A stretch of DNA of 33,393 bases from Saprospiraceae bacterium (GTDB lineage: Bacteria; Bacteroidota; Bacteroidia; Chitinophagales; Saprospiraceae): contig JALWSS010000228.1 of assembly GCA_026993525.1 (NCBI GenBank), positions 1 through 33,393 of the forward strand, read 5' to 3'. Shown piece by piece: positions 7,583 through 16,446 of the stretch. The notes below the pieces were generated by a model. That model worked only from the letters and a program-made list of their open reading frames with translations, made no database searches and was not told where the DNA came from. Position numbers and translations under genes: made by a program. Each line of letters begins with the position of its first letter. Positions within the stretch are counted from its first letter, which is position 1.

Positions 7583-7981
7583 TCAGCGGGAGGCGGTGGT
7601 CACCGTTGACCCGTTTCCCCCCTGGTGGCTGAGGCAATAGATGGCGATGTCTTCATCCAGCGGGTAGAAACCCAGGAACACCCGGGCCCCTTTAAAACTC
7701 ACTTTTTTGTCAATCGCCTCACCCGGTGACAGGTTCACCTGTACCGGCAGAAAACGGACGAACTCCTTGCCCTCGGGGCTTTGAAAGCGGAAGGCCAGCC
7801 GCCGGATGCTGAACCGCAGAAAACCGGAGCTGTTGCTGAAACGCATCATCACTTCCCGGCCGACGGGATCACGATCCGCAACCTGGATTTTCAGGTATCG
7901 GGAAATGGCCTCTGACTTGTTTTCGTAGCACTTGCAAGAAGCAAACAGCGCCAGAATAAAGAATAGCAGCAGTGTTCTCAT
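7583..7981 (-). CDS. Hypothetical lipoprotein
   Basis: The 132-residue protein begins MRTLLLFFILALFASC, a signal peptide with lipobox LFASC, so it is probably lipid-anchored in the envelope. The mature part is beta-rich and basic (MMRFSNSSGFLRFSIRRLAF; VQVNLSPGEAIDKKVSFKGA), reminiscent of small LEA/immunoglobulin-like domains, but I do not recognise the family. ATG 7981 is chosen because it begins the signal peptide; the frame is open for 20 more codons upstream. It sits immediately upstream of the sigma factor on the same strand and may be cotranscribed with it. Confidence 0.65.
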   Translation of the reverse strand: MRTLLLFFILALFASCKCYENKSEAISRYLKIQVADRDPVGREVMMRFSNSSGFLRFSIRRLAFRFQSPEGKEFVRFLPVQVNLSPGEAIDKKVSFKGARVFLGFYPLDEDIAIYCLSHQGGNGSTVTTASR

Positions 7982-8041
7982 CTTTTCAGCGGGTTGGAGT
8001 TTTTCTACAATGTTGATTCTGTGAGCCAGACTGCCAGCCAC

Positions 8042-8262
8042 AGGAGAAAGGTACTTTGGGATATTTTGCGGCTGGCGGAATCAGCAACGAAAAGGCAGGT
8101 GTGGTACCATGAAAGGCGCTGATCCTGTCCTCAAAGCTATTTTTTCTTCTGTCGCTTTTCGTCGCAATTCAGTATCCGGGGCCCACAGTGTTTTATCCTG
8201 TCCGTTTGCTTCAAAATCACCCTTGCTGATCCAACCGTGTTTTTTCCGAAGAGAACAGGCAA
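8042..8262. other. Gap without a convincing gene; contains half of a dispersed repeat
   Basis: No well-supported gene is seen. The segment 8181-8218 matches 10481-10518 at 31 of 38 positions; the latter encodes the last residues of the PhoD-like protein. In the equivalent minus-strand frame both copies read ILK-x-TD-xx-KHCGP-x-IL. The segment lies beyond the cytochrome operon terminator, so it is more likely a decayed 3' gene fragment or repeat than an expressed gene. Confidence 0.5.
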
Positions 8263-8294
8263 ACAAAAAACCGGTGCCTGTTGAGACACCGGTT
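8263..8294 (-). terminator. Rho-independent terminator of the cytochrome/porin operon
   Basis: On the minus strand AACCGGTG (8294-8287) pairs perfectly with CACCGGTT (8276-8269) around a 10-base loop and is followed by a run of T residues (8270-8265). It lies 22 bases after the stop of the small cytochrome gene. Confidence 0.85.
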
Positions 8295-8315
8295 GGAAAC
8301 TATGCTTAGTCTTGA

Positions 8316-8585
8316 TCAATTCGCCGATTTCAGGAACTCGGCAACTTTCACTGCTTCATCGTCAGTGAGGTTGGCCCGCACGCGCATGTGCAACACGGCA
8401 GCATCCCATTCGGGATCACTGAAAGTGGCGGGTGAAGGGGTATTGTGACAGCGCAGGCAGTTTTCGCCCCATAGTTGGGCTCCTGACTTGGCTGCGCTTA
8501 CTTCGCTGGTAGTGGCACAACTGGTAATGAAAACAGCAGCCAGAACTACCGCGAATACAGCTATGAGAACAGAATATTTTTTCAT
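8316..8585 (-). CDS. Small c-type cytochrome lipoprotein
   Basis: The 89-residue protein has a signal peptide with lipobox FITSC (Cys23) and one haem-attachment motif CLRCH (Cys43-Cys46-His47). Met77 in the HMRVR segment is a possible distal ligand. The mature domain of about 65 residues is short for a class I cytochrome c but contains the C-terminal helix DDEAVKVAEFLKSAN typical of the fold. It should carry electrons in the periplasm while lipid-anchored. It is the last gene of a three-gene operon (cytochrome, porin, cytochrome) and is followed by a strong terminator. Confidence 0.88.
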   Translation of the reverse strand: MKKYSVLIAVFAVVLAAVFITSCATTSEVSAAKSGAQLWGENCLRCHNTPSPATFSDPEWDAAVLHMRVRANLTDDEAVKVAEFLKSAN

Positions 8586-8609
8586 GACGCTAAATTTTGA
8601 GGTGAACGG

Positions 8610-9839
8610 TTAGAATCCAATGGCCCAGTGAATGAAGAATGCGTTGGTCATTCCTTCTTCGGCCTCCTCTCCACCGTGGTGGTCTTCCTCACCACCGGAG
8701 ATGGCCCTGTAAGAGAATTTGAAAACCGTCCTCCAGTCAATCCAATAGTTCAAACCGATCTCAAACTGGCTTTGGTCCACTTCCCAGGGCGCACCTTCAG
8801 GTGTTTTAAAGGAAGAGTAGCGACCGGCCAATTCCAGGTTCTGGATCAGCTTGCTGTCAACAAAAGCAGGGCGGATAGACAGCTGTGCGAACCAGGCCGT
8901 GCTTTTATTGTCAAAAGTGTGCGTCTCCGTGGGATTTTCCGGTTCAGGGTATTCAACATCGTCCACCTGGGCAACTGCGTACTGGCCTTTGAGGTCAATC
9001 ACGGAACTCAATCCCGTGACGTTTTTTACAAACGACAGGTCCACGCCGTACAAGGTAGCCCCGACATCCTCGTATTTGGTTTCTTTGGCGCCAACCTTAC
9101 CCGTTTGTGCAGAAAATCCCAGTTCCAGTGAGGAATTAGAGAATGGGAAAATACCAATTCGGGTTCCAAAGGACTTTTGTTTGCTGTTGTCGGGAAACAA
9201 TCCGTAATGCAGCATACCGCCCTCTTCTGCGTCCACTGAGCCGTCGTTCAATTGAGGCCCATTGACCACATAGAAGGAATAATTCGTCTTCATGTTGCCC
9301 AGGTAGGCTCCTCCCCTCAATTCAGCTCCAATGTCAGCAGTCGGAAGAATTCCATCATGACCTGCACCCAGGGGCTTGGTAGGAAACTTGTTGATCCAGG
9401 CCGGGTGGAGGTCAGGAATGAATTTCCCAAAGGGAGTCAAAAATTTCCCAACCCGAAGGGTCAGTCCTTTTGTCAGGATATAGGACATGTCGGCGTATTC
9501 CAATCCGATTTCCAATTCACCGTCTTCAAATTCAAATTCCAATTCGCTTTCGAAAAGCAATCTGTCAGATTGGCGGAAAACCAGTATCGGGTTAAATGAA
9601 CCTCCAACAAAGGAGAATTCTTCATCGGTAACCTCGAGCCCGGAGTGCGCATAACCCCTCAACAGAAAGCGACTCAGCCCGGGTTTGTTATCGTCGGGTT
9701 GAAGTTCCTGTGGAACCTGGGCCAATTGCTGATCAAGGGTTGATTGAACCTGAAGGGATTGATCGGCATCTTGCGCCCGGAGCCACACAGGGCTGACTAC
9801 AAATAGCAACAACCCTAACCGGTAGATTAGCTTTTTCAT
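8610..9839 (-). CDS. Outer-membrane porin (phosphate-selective porin O/P-like)
   Basis: The 409-residue product has a signal peptide (MKKLIYRLGLLLFVVSPVWLRAQ) and alternating beta-strand sequence throughout, ending in the aromatic IHWAIGF typical of outer-membrane barrels. The segment GLTLRVGKFLTPFGKF near residue 135 resembles OprO/OprP-type porins. An acidic/His loop (GGEEDHHGGEEAEEG) near the end could bind metal. ATG 9839 is chosen as the start of the signal peptide. It lies between two cytochrome c genes, with gaps of about 45 and 24 bases, so it may pass a small electron-transfer substrate or product; which one is unknown. Confidence 0.78.
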   Translation of the reverse strand: MKKLIYRLGLLLFVVSPVWLRAQDADQSLQVQSTLDQQLAQVPQELQPDDNKPGLSRFLLRGYAHSGLEVTDEEFSFVGGSFNPILVFRQSDRLLFESELEFEFEDGELEIGLEYADMSYILTKGLTLRVGKFLTPFGKFIPDLHPAWINKFPTKPLGAGHDGILPTADIGAELRGGAYLGNMKTNYSFYVVNGPQLNDGSVDAEEGGMLHYGLFPDNSKQKSFGTRIGIFPFSNSSLELGFSAQTGKVGAKETKYEDVGATLYGVDLSFVKNVTGLSSVIDLKGQYAVAQVDDVEYPEPENPTETHTFDNKSTAWFAQLSIRPAFVDSKLIQNLELAGRYSSFKTPEGAPWEVDQSQFEIGLNYWIDWRTVFKFSYRAISGGEEDHHGGEEAEEGMTNAFFIHWAIGF

Positions 9840-9883
9840 ACCGCAAAGTTTTTTAGTGAAAGTTATTGGTTCAGAACCAGCAG

Positions 9884-10282
9884 CTATTTGCCTCCAAGTT
9901 GCCGGATGTAGTTGACAAGTTGCCACCGTTGTTGGTCAGTCAGGGCTTGTTTGTAGGATGCCATGGGTGGTTTTCCCTCGGTGATCTTCCAAAAGATAGC
10001 CCCATCGGATTGTGACTGAACTTTGGAACTGGTGAGATTGGCAGGCCGGGGTTTGAGGTTCATGCCGGCAAGGCCATCCCCTTTTCCTTTGTTGCCGTGG
10101 CAAACGACGCAAAGTTGATTGTACAGTTTCTTGCCCTCAGCCGTAGCTGTTTTGTTGCCTTTGTATGGGTTCTGGAGCTTGTTCGCACTCGCAGGTGCTG
10201 TCCAGTTGCTCTGGGCATTCATGAATTGCATACCGCCAAATATGAATGCAAAAACCAGAAGAAATTTTGTCAGCATTTTCAT
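9884..10282 (-). CDS. Periplasmic c-type cytochrome
   Basis: The 132-residue protein has a signal peptide ending MNAQ and one CVVCH motif (Cys58-Cys61-His62) followed by GNKGKGDGLAG, the usual class I cytochrome c loop. GKPPMASYKQALTDQQ supplies the likely distal Met and the C-terminal helix WQLVNYIRQLGG is canonical. It leads the operon with the porin and a second cytochrome. The partner oxidase or reductase is not in the window. Confidence 0.9.
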   Translation of the reverse strand: MKMLTKFLLVFAFIFGGMQFMNAQSNWTAPASANKLQNPYKGNKTATAEGKKLYNQLCVVCHGNKGKGDGLAGMNLKPRPANLTSSKVQSQSDGAIFWKITEGKPPMASYKQALTDQQRWQLVNYIRQLGGK

Positions 10283-10315
10283 TGTCTTGTGAGTTTGAGT
10301 TAGTAATCAACACAT

Positions 10316-10327
10316 ATGTAGCTACAT
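10316..10327. promoter_or_regulatory. 12-base palindrome upstream of cytochrome operon
   Basis: ATGTAGCTACAT is a perfect palindrome about 34 bases upstream of the first cytochrome start. On the minus strand TACATATG next to it resembles the -7 element TAnnTTTG with one mismatch, but no well-spaced -33 element was found. A repressor site is possible. Confidence 0.3.
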
Positions 10328-10427
10328 GTGATGGGGCAAAGGACGCTTCCCGGCTTTTCGATTGCATTGACATTCCTTACCGATACTGGTGATTTAAGTC
10401 ACCGGGCTCTTAACATTGCTTCAATTT

Positions 10428-12020
10428 CTACTTTATTCTATTTTTAAAAAGCTTATTATCATCAATTTGCAAGATAATTGGCCCACAATGTTTCACCTTG
10501 TCAGTTTTCTTCAATATCGTCTTCGCAAAATACCAGTCGGCGCGGGCGGTCTCCGGGGTGAGCGTAAGGGTGAGGTACCCATGGCGGTTGAGGTCAAGGA
10601 AGCGGAGGTGGGGGTTGTGCTTCTTTCTTTTGAAACGGCGTTTGGCCTCCCAGGTGATGAACCTGGGCACCACTTCGTCAAAATTGAAAGAGCTGATGCT
10701 GGGTGTGGTGAACTCCGCACCGATCACCCCTTTCCCTGTTTTCCGGTCGTAAACCTGGGGGTTCAGCGGATCGGCGGTCAGCTCAAAGGCCCATGAGGTG
10801 TGCACATCGCCGGTGAGCACCACGATGTTGTTCAGTCCGTGTGCGTACCAGAAGTCGAACATTTTCTGCCTTTCAGCGGGGTAGCCGTCCCAGCGGTCCA
10901 TGCGCACGGTGGGGTTGCGGCTGAAGACCCGGCTGTCGTGCAGGGGGGAGAAAATGACCTGGTTGCCGATGAGTTTCCAGCGGGCCTCTGAGTTCAGCAT
11001 CCCCTCCAGCAGCCATTTTCTTTGTTCTTCTCCAATCATGTGGCGGGTGCTGTCCGTCAGCGCCGGATCGTCCACACCGCGGGCCTGGGGGCTGCGGGCG
11101 GTGAGCCGTTCGTCCAGCATCCACAGGTCGGCCAGTTTACCGAAGGAAAATTTGCGGATGATGTTTTCAGCGGGATTGTCAGCAATGGGCATCCACTCGA
11201 ACCAGGCCTGCACGGCGGCGGCTTTGCGCTTCTCCCAACTGCCCTCGCGGCGCGGGTCGTGGTTCTGGGCGCCGGTGGCGTAGGAGTTGTTGGCCGTTTC
11301 GTGGTCGTCCCAGATGATGATGAAGGGGTGCAGGCGGTGCGCTTCCTGAAGCTGGGGGTCCAACCGGTACTGCGCGTAGCGGCTGCGGTAATCTTCCAGG
11401 CTGACGCACTCGTGCGGGGGGATGTGCGGGCGGCTGAAGCCTTTTTTGCGGTTGCCGCCGCCACCGTACTCATAAATGTAATCGCCCAGGTGCAGCACCA
11501 CATCAATGTCTTTGCGTCGGGCCAGGTCTTCCAGGGCGTTGAAATAGCCACTGGGGTAATTCACACAACTGATGACCGCCAGGTGCAACTCCTCCACATC
11601 GCCTGCCGGAGTGGTTTTGGTTCTGCCAATGGGAGACCAACGCCCGCCATTGCGAAAGCGATAGAAATAATAGCTGCCCGGCTCCAGGCCATCCACCAGT
11701 ACTTTTACGGTGTAGGCGGTTTCGGGCTTTGCCATTGCCACACCGCTTTTCAGAACCTGCGTGAAGTTGCTGTCAGCCGCCAGTTGCCACGTCACCTGCT
11801 GTGCTCCGCTGCCCGTTTCCGGCACCACCTTCGTCCACAATACCACATCGCCCGGGTGCGGATCTCCGCTGGCCACTCCGAAGTAAAAGGGTGCAAGATC
11901 GGAGTCGAAGGACTGGGGAATGGCCGGGTGGAATTGGGCACTCGCCTCAATGCCAGACAACATGCAAAGCACCAATACACAGCAAATAATCAAACCCTTG
12001 GACTTGAGATTATTCTTCAT
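10428..12020 (-). CDS. PhoD-like alkaline phosphatase / metallophosphoesterase
   Basis: The 530-residue exported protein (signal peptide ending EASAQ) has the N-terminal Ig-like PhoD domain (FYFGVASGDPHPGDVVLWT near residue 45) and the metallophosphatase core: SCVNYPSG, HLGDYIYEYG, IIWDDHETANN and LTGDVHTSWAFE. These residues coordinate the Ca/Fe cluster in PhoD, which hydrolyses phosphate mono- and diesters outside the cytoplasm. Length fits the family. The C-terminal tail from about residue 500 (ILKKTDKVKHCGPIIL) recurs in a non-coding gap at 8181-8218, so the end may derive from a repeat or have been duplicated. It is transcribed divergently from the copper island. Confidence 0.9.
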   Translation of the reverse strand: MKNNLKSKGLIICCVLVLCMLSGIEASAQFHPAIPQSFDSDLAPFYFGVASGDPHPGDVVLWTKVVPETGSGAQQVTWQLAADSNFTQVLKSGVAMAKPETAYTVKVLVDGLEPGSYYFYRFRNGGRWSPIGRTKTTPAGDVEELHLAVISCVNYPSGYFNALEDLARRKDIDVVLHLGDYIYEYGGGGNRKKGFSRPHIPPHECVSLEDYRSRYAQYRLDPQLQEAHRLHPFIIIWDDHETANNSYATGAQNHDPRREGSWEKRKAAAVQAWFEWMPIADNPAENIIRKFSFGKLADLWMLDERLTARSPQARGVDDPALTDSTRHMIGEEQRKWLLEGMLNSEARWKLIGNQVIFSPLHDSRVFSRNPTVRMDRWDGYPAERQKMFDFWYAHGLNNIVVLTGDVHTSWAFELTADPLNPQVYDRKTGKGVIGAEFTTPSISSFNFDEVVPRFITWEAKRRFKRKKHNPHLRFLDLNRHGYLTLTLTPETARADWYFAKTILKKTDKVKHCGPIILQIDDNKLFKNRIK

Positions 12021-12136
12021 TACGTGATGGCTAACAGGAATTCAAATGGTTAATTCAATGCAGTAAAGGTCTGGATACTGAAACGGAAAGAGCCATAATT
12101 TTTAAGACTAATTTAATACATTTGTGACTGAGGTCA

Positions 12137-12168
12137 TTGTTCGGGCTAATCCAATGGCTTTACATTTG
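12137..12168 (+). promoter_or_regulatory. Bacteroidota-type promoter of the copper island
   Basis: TACATTTG at 12161-12168 is an exact match to the -7 consensus TAnnTTTG, preceded after 21 bases by TTG at 12137-12139 as the -33 element. Transcription would begin a few bases before the HYC_CC_PP start at 12185, giving a very short leader. A second TACATTTG at 12117-12124 has no good -33 partner. Confidence 0.65.
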
Positions 12169-12184
12169 CACGAATTTTTACTGA

Positions 12185-12592
12185 ATGGCAGCACGATTCC
12201 TACATATTCTTTTAGCGTTCGTTACTGCAATTAGCAGCACTGGGCTTGTGGTGAACCACCACATTTGCCTTGGTGAAGCTGAAGGAATAGCAATGTGTAG
12301 TGATGAATACTCCTCCGGGGCCGACGACAACCCTTCCTGTTCTGATTCAGGCCATGAGTGTGGTGACAACTGTTGTACCCATCATGGAAACTACTTCAAG
12401 CTAAAGCAGGACCAGCAACTCACCGCCATGGACATGCAGGTGCCTGCCCCTCCGGTCGTGGTGCTTCCGGGTACGATCACCCCGCTCAGTATCTCTTCCA
12501 CTGACAGCCAGCTCTGGCCTTCCTGGCTCAGCTTCAAGCCGCCCATTGTGGAACCTCAAATATGGCTGAAGCTCGAGACTTTCCGTTGTTAA
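12185..12592 (+). CDS. HYC_CC_PP family protein, first gene of the copper island
   Basis: The 135-residue exported protein has a signal peptide, then VVNHHICLGE, MCSDEYS, a CGDNCCTHHG cluster and a C-terminal PPIVEPQIW. This H-x-C ... CC ... PP pattern is the Bacteroidota HYC_CC_PP family, usually found beside heavy-metal RND pumps. Six or more cysteines and several histidines suggest periplasmic metal binding; the biochemical role is not established. A clear promoter precedes it at 12137-12168. The stop at 12590-12592 is followed by 146 bases before the CusA-like start, and the same frame stays open after the stop with a hydrophobic, Cys-containing stretch. Confidence 0.8.
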   Translation: MAARFLHILLAFVTAISSTGLVVNHHICLGEAEGIAMCSDEYSSGADDNPSCSDSGHECGDNCCTHHGNYFKLKQDQQLTAMDMQVPAPPVVVLPGTITPLSISSTDSQLWPSWLSFKPPIVEPQIWLKLETFRC

Positions 12593-12738
12593 ATCACTGG
12601 TTTTGACGCCTTTGTGGCGATTTTAACCGCTGTGGCCCTTGCCATCAGTGGCTGTTGTTATTTTCGTCGCAAACAGAAATTCTTCCGGTGGGCTGCCTCG
12701 CCTCCGGCATTGATGAATCGTCAAAAATCAGTGTACAC

Positions 12739-15700
12739 ATGCTCAATGCGATCATTCGATTTTTTCTGGAGAACAAGTTAGTTGCCTGGCTATTTGTGTT
12801 GGGTTTTATCTTCTGGGGTCTTTCCTCCGCCCCCTTTGATTTCAACATCAGCTGGCTGCCCAGAGACCCCGTAGCGGTGGATGCCATTCCCGACATCGGT
12901 GAAAACCAGCAAATCGTCTTCACCAAATGGCCGGGCCGCTCCCCTCAGGACGTGGAAGACCAGATTTCCTATCCGCTCACTTCGGCCCTGCTGGGCATAC
13001 CGGGAGTGAAGACCATCCGGAGCAATTCCATGTTCGGGTTCAGCACCATCTACATCATTTTCAAAGATGACGTGGAGTTTTACTGGAGCCGCTCCCGCAT
13101 TCTGGAAAAACTCAACTCCCTGCCCGCCAACCTGCTGCCCGAAGGCGTGCAACCCAGCCTCGGCCCCGACGCCACAGCGCTGGGGCAGATCTACTGGTAC
13201 ACCCTGGAAGGGCGCGACGCCGATGGCAATCCCACCGGCGGCTGGGACCCCCACGAACTGCGAACCATCCAGGATTTTTATGTCCGCTATGCCCTCTCCG
13301 CAACCGACGGAGTGGCCGAAGTTGCCTCCGTAGGAGGCTACGTAAAAGAGTACCAGATAGATGTGGACCCCGACGCCATGAAGGTGTACAACATCAGCCT
13401 GGACCAGGTGATGAACGCCGTCAAAAAGAGCAACCTCGACGTGGGCGCACAGACCATGGAAGTCAACCTGGTGGAATATTTCGTCAGGGGACTGGGCTAC
13501 ATCAAAAAACTGGAAGACATCGAGTACACCGTCGTTGCGGAACGCAACAATGTGCCCATCTACATCAAAGACATCGCAAAGGTGAACATCGGCCCGGCCA
13601 CCCGCCGTGGTGCGCTGGACAAAAGCGGCGCCGAGGCAGTGGGCGGTGTGGTAGTGGCCCGCTATGGCTCCAACCCCATGGCGGTCATCAAAAACGTAAA
13701 AGCCAAAATTGCCGAAATAGAACCCGGCCTGCCCACCAAAACCCTGGAAGACGGCACGGTGTCGCAGGTGAAGATCGTGCCCTTCTACGACCGCACCCAG
13801 CTCATTCAGGAAACCATCGGCACCCTGGAGGAGGCCCTTACGCTGGAGGTACTCATCACCATCATCGTGGTCATCCTCATGCTCTTCAACCTTAAGAGCT
13901 CGCTGATCGTTTCGGGCACCCTGCCGGTTGCGGTTTTGATGTGTTTTGTCGCCATGCGGCAATTCGGCATCGATGCCAACATCGTTTCGTTGTCGGGTAT
14001 CGCCATCGCCATCGGAACCATGGTGGACATGGGCATCGTGCTCACCGAGAGCATGGTGAAACACATGAAAGAATCGCCGCCGGGCAAGTCGCTCCTTACG
14101 GTGATCTACGAGGCCACGGTGGAGGTGGCCAGTGCGGTGGTCACCGCTGTTTCCACCACCATCGTCAGCTTTTTGCCTGTCTTCGCAATGGAGGCGGCAG
14201 AGGGCAAGTTGTTCAGGCCGCTGGCCTTCACCAAAACCTTTGCGCTGCTGGCTTCCATCATATTGGCCATCACCGTGGTGCCGGCCCTGGCGCACAGCAT
14301 ATTCAAAGTGCAGCCCAAAAGCAGCCGCTGGCGCTATGTGTCCAACCTGGTATTGCTGGCGGGCGGTGTGGCAGTGGCTGCCGTGTACAACTTATGGTTC
14401 GGCCTCATCGTGGTATTTGTGGCCCTGCTGGAGCTGACCGGCATCTGGGTTTCTCACAACATGGAGCAGCGGCACCAGACGGTGTTCACCTGGGTGAAGA
14501 ACGTGCTGTACGCGGGGCTGGTGGCCTTCTTCCTCACCCGGGCATGGATGCCGCTCGGCGTCAACAAGAGCCTGCTCACCAATTACATTTTTGTGGCGGG
14601 CATCATCGCCCTGCTCATGGCGGTGTTCTTCACCATCATCTATTATTACGAGCAGGTGCTGCGCTTTTTGTTGCGCATGCGTTGGGTGTTCCTGGCCACT
14701 GTTACCGGCCTGGTCATCTGGGGTGTGAACATCTTTCAGAACACCGGTCAGGAGTTCATGCCCTCGCTCGACGAAGGCAGCTTTCTGCTCATGCCTACCT
14801 CCATGCCCTACACCGGCATGCAGCAAAACATCAACTACCTGCGCGCCCTCGACATGGCCGTCACGGCCATCCCCGAGGTGGAGTCGGTGGTGGGCAAACT
14901 GGGCCGGGTGGAATCTGCCCTGGACCCCGCCCCCATTTCCATGTACGAAAACGTGATCCTTTACAAATCCGAATACAAGGTGGACCCGGACGGACACCGG
15001 ATGCGATTCAAGGTGGATGAAAACGGAGGGTTTGTCAGAGACGAAAACGGCGAGCTGATACCCGACAAAAACGGCAGGTATTTCCGCCAGTGGCGGGACC
15101 ACATCCGAAGCCCGGACGACATCTGGCAGGAGATCGTGGCAGCCACCAAACTGCCCGGTGTGACCTCGGCACCCAAACTCCAGCCCATCGAAACGCGCCT
15201 GGTGATGTTGCAAACGGGTATGCGGGCCCCCATGGGCATCAAGGTGAAAGGCCCTGACCTCAAATCCATCGAGGAGTTCGGGCTGCAACTGGAAAACTAC
15301 CTCAAGGAGGTTCCGGGCGTGAAAGCCGCCGCCGTCTTTGCCGACCGCATCGTGGGTAAACCCTACATGGAGTTTGAAATTGACCGCAAAGCCATTGCCC
15401 GCTATGGCCTGAGCATCGCCGATGTGCAGCGATACATCCAGGCCACGGTAGGGGGAATGGCCATGACCACCACCGTGGAAGGCCGGGAGCGCTACCCCGT
15501 TCGCATCCGCTATCCACGCGAATTGCGCAGCGACCCCGACATCGTCAACCGAATCCTCATTCCGACGAAAAACAGCGGGCAGGTGCCCCTCAGCGAAATG
15601 GCCAAAGTGACCTACCGGCAGGGGCCGCAATCCATCAAAAGCGAAGACAGCTTCCTGGTGGGTTATGTGCTGTTCGACCGGGACCCCGACCAGGCCGAAG

Positions 15701-16446
15701 TCACCGTGGTGAACAACGCCCAGCGCTACCTCCAGGAGAAAATTGCCAGCGGAGAGCTGGACGTGCCGCCGGGAGTCAGCTACCGTTTTGCAGGCACCTA
15801 TGAGCAACAGGTGCGTGCGGCCAAACGCCTGGGTGTTGTGGTACCCATTGCCCTGGTGATCATTTTCCTCATCTTGTATTTTGAGTTCCGCTCGGTGGCC
15901 GTCACCACCATGGTTTTCTCCGGGGTGTTCATCGCATTTTCCGGAGGTTTCATCATGATCTGGCTCTACGGTCAGGGATGGTTCATGGACTTTGAACTGT
16001 TCGGAACCAACATCCGGGAGCTGTTTCAGATGCACCCCATCAACCTGAGTGTGGCGGTCTGGGTCGGTTTTCTCGCCCTTTTCGGCGTCGCAACGGACGA
16101 TGGGGTTTTGGTGGCCACTTTCCTGAAAGACAGCTTCAGGCGCAACGAGCCCACCACCATCGAGGGCATTCGTGCCGCCGTGGTGGAAGGAGGCCTGCGC
16201 AGGGTGCGCCCGGCTACCATGACAGCCGCCACCACCATCCTGGCATTGCTGCCGGTGCTTACCTCCACCGGCCGCGGGGCCGATGTGATGGTGCCCATGG
16301 CCATCCCGTCTTTCGGTGGCATGTGCCTTCAATTGCTCACCATGTTTACCGTGCCCATCATGTACTGCATGTGGAAAGAATACCAACTCAAATGGAAAAA
16401 CTGGTTCGGTGAACCCAAAACTGAAGACAATGGAATTGATGAATAA
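12739..16446 (+). CDS. cusA: CusA/CzcA-family heavy-metal efflux RND transporter
   Basis: The 1235-residue inner-membrane pump belongs to the HME-RND family that drives Cu(I)/Ag(I) or divalent metal export with the proton gradient. N-terminal MLNAIIRFFLENKLVAW, the pore region AVDAIPDIGENQQIV, the TM4 motif AIGTMVDMGIVLTES (Asp430 as proton relay) and C-terminal RRVRPATMTAATTILALLP are characteristic. It is about 190 residues longer than E. coli CusA (1047): extra hydrophobic helices lie between about residues 525 and 645, and a charged insert (DENGELIPDKNGRYF) lies near 770, as in long variants. ATG 12739 is chosen by alignment with the conserved N-terminus. It overlaps the TolC gene by eight bases. 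Copper/silver specificity is inferred from neighbours. Confidence 0.95.
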   Translation: MLNAIIRFFLENKLVAWLFVLGFIFWGLSSAPFDFNISWLPRDPVAVDAIPDIGENQQIVFTKWPGRSPQDVEDQISYPLTSALLGIPGVKTIRSNSMFGFSTIYIIFKDDVEFYWSRSRILEKLNSLPANLLPEGVQPSLGPDATALGQIYWYTLEGRDADGNPTGGWDPHELRTIQDFYVRYALSATDGVAEVASVGGYVKEYQIDVDPDAMKVYNISLDQVMNAVKKSNLDVGAQTMEVNLVEYFVRGLGYIKKLEDIEYTVVAERNNVPIYIKDIAKVNIGPATRRGALDKSGAEAVGGVVVARYGSNPMAVIKNVKAKIAEIEPGLPTKTLEDGTVSQVKIVPFYDRTQLIQETIGTLEEALTLEVLITIIVVILMLFNLKSSLIVSGTLPVAVLMCFVAMRQFGIDANIVSLSGIAIAIGTMVDMGIVLTESMVKHMKESPPGKSLLTVIYEATVEVASAVVTAVSTTIVSFLPVFAMEAAEGKLFRPLAFTKTFALLASIILAITVVPALAHSIFKVQPKSSRWRYVSNLVLLAGGVAVAAVYNLWFGLIVVFVALLELTGIWVSHNMEQRHQTVFTWVKNVLYAGLVAFFLTRAWMPLGVNKSLLTNYIFVAGIIALLMAVFFTIIYYYEQVLRFLLRMRWVFLATVTGLVIWGVNIFQNTGQEFMPSLDEGSFLLMPTSMPYTGMQQNINYLRALDMAVTAIPEVESVVGKLGRVESALDPAPISMYENVILYKSEYKVDPDGHRMRFKVDENGGFVRDENGELIPDKNGRYFRQWRDHIRSPDDIWQEIVAATKLPGVTSAPKLQPIETRLVMLQTGMRAPMGIKVKGPDLKSIEEFGLQLENYLKEVPGVKAAAVFADRIVGKPYMEFEIDRKAIARYGLSIADVQRYIQATVGGMAMTTTVEGRERYPVRIRYPRELRSDPDIVNRILIPTKNSGQVPLSEMAKVTYRQGPQSIKSEDSFLVGYVLFDRDPDQAEVTVVNNAQRYLQEKIASGELDVPPGVSYRFAGTYEQQVRAAKRLGVVVPIALVIIFLILYFEFRSVAVTTMVFSGVFIAFSGGFIMIWLYGQGWFMDFELFGTNIRELFQMHPINLSVAVWVGFLALFGVATDDGVLVATFLKDSFRRNEPTTIEGIRAAVVEGGLRRVRPATMTAATTILALLPVLTSTGRGADVMVPMAIPSFGGMCLQLLTMFTVPIMYCMWKEYQLKWKNWFGEPKTEDNGIDE

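Noticed and set aside
8137-8319. 60-residue minus-strand frame sharing a tail with the phosphatase
   Set aside because: It spans a strong terminator and has no start signal; treated as a repeat fragment.
12790-14295. 501-residue minus-strand frame
   Set aside because: Antisense shadow of the CusA-like gene, His/Gly/Asp-rich without domains.
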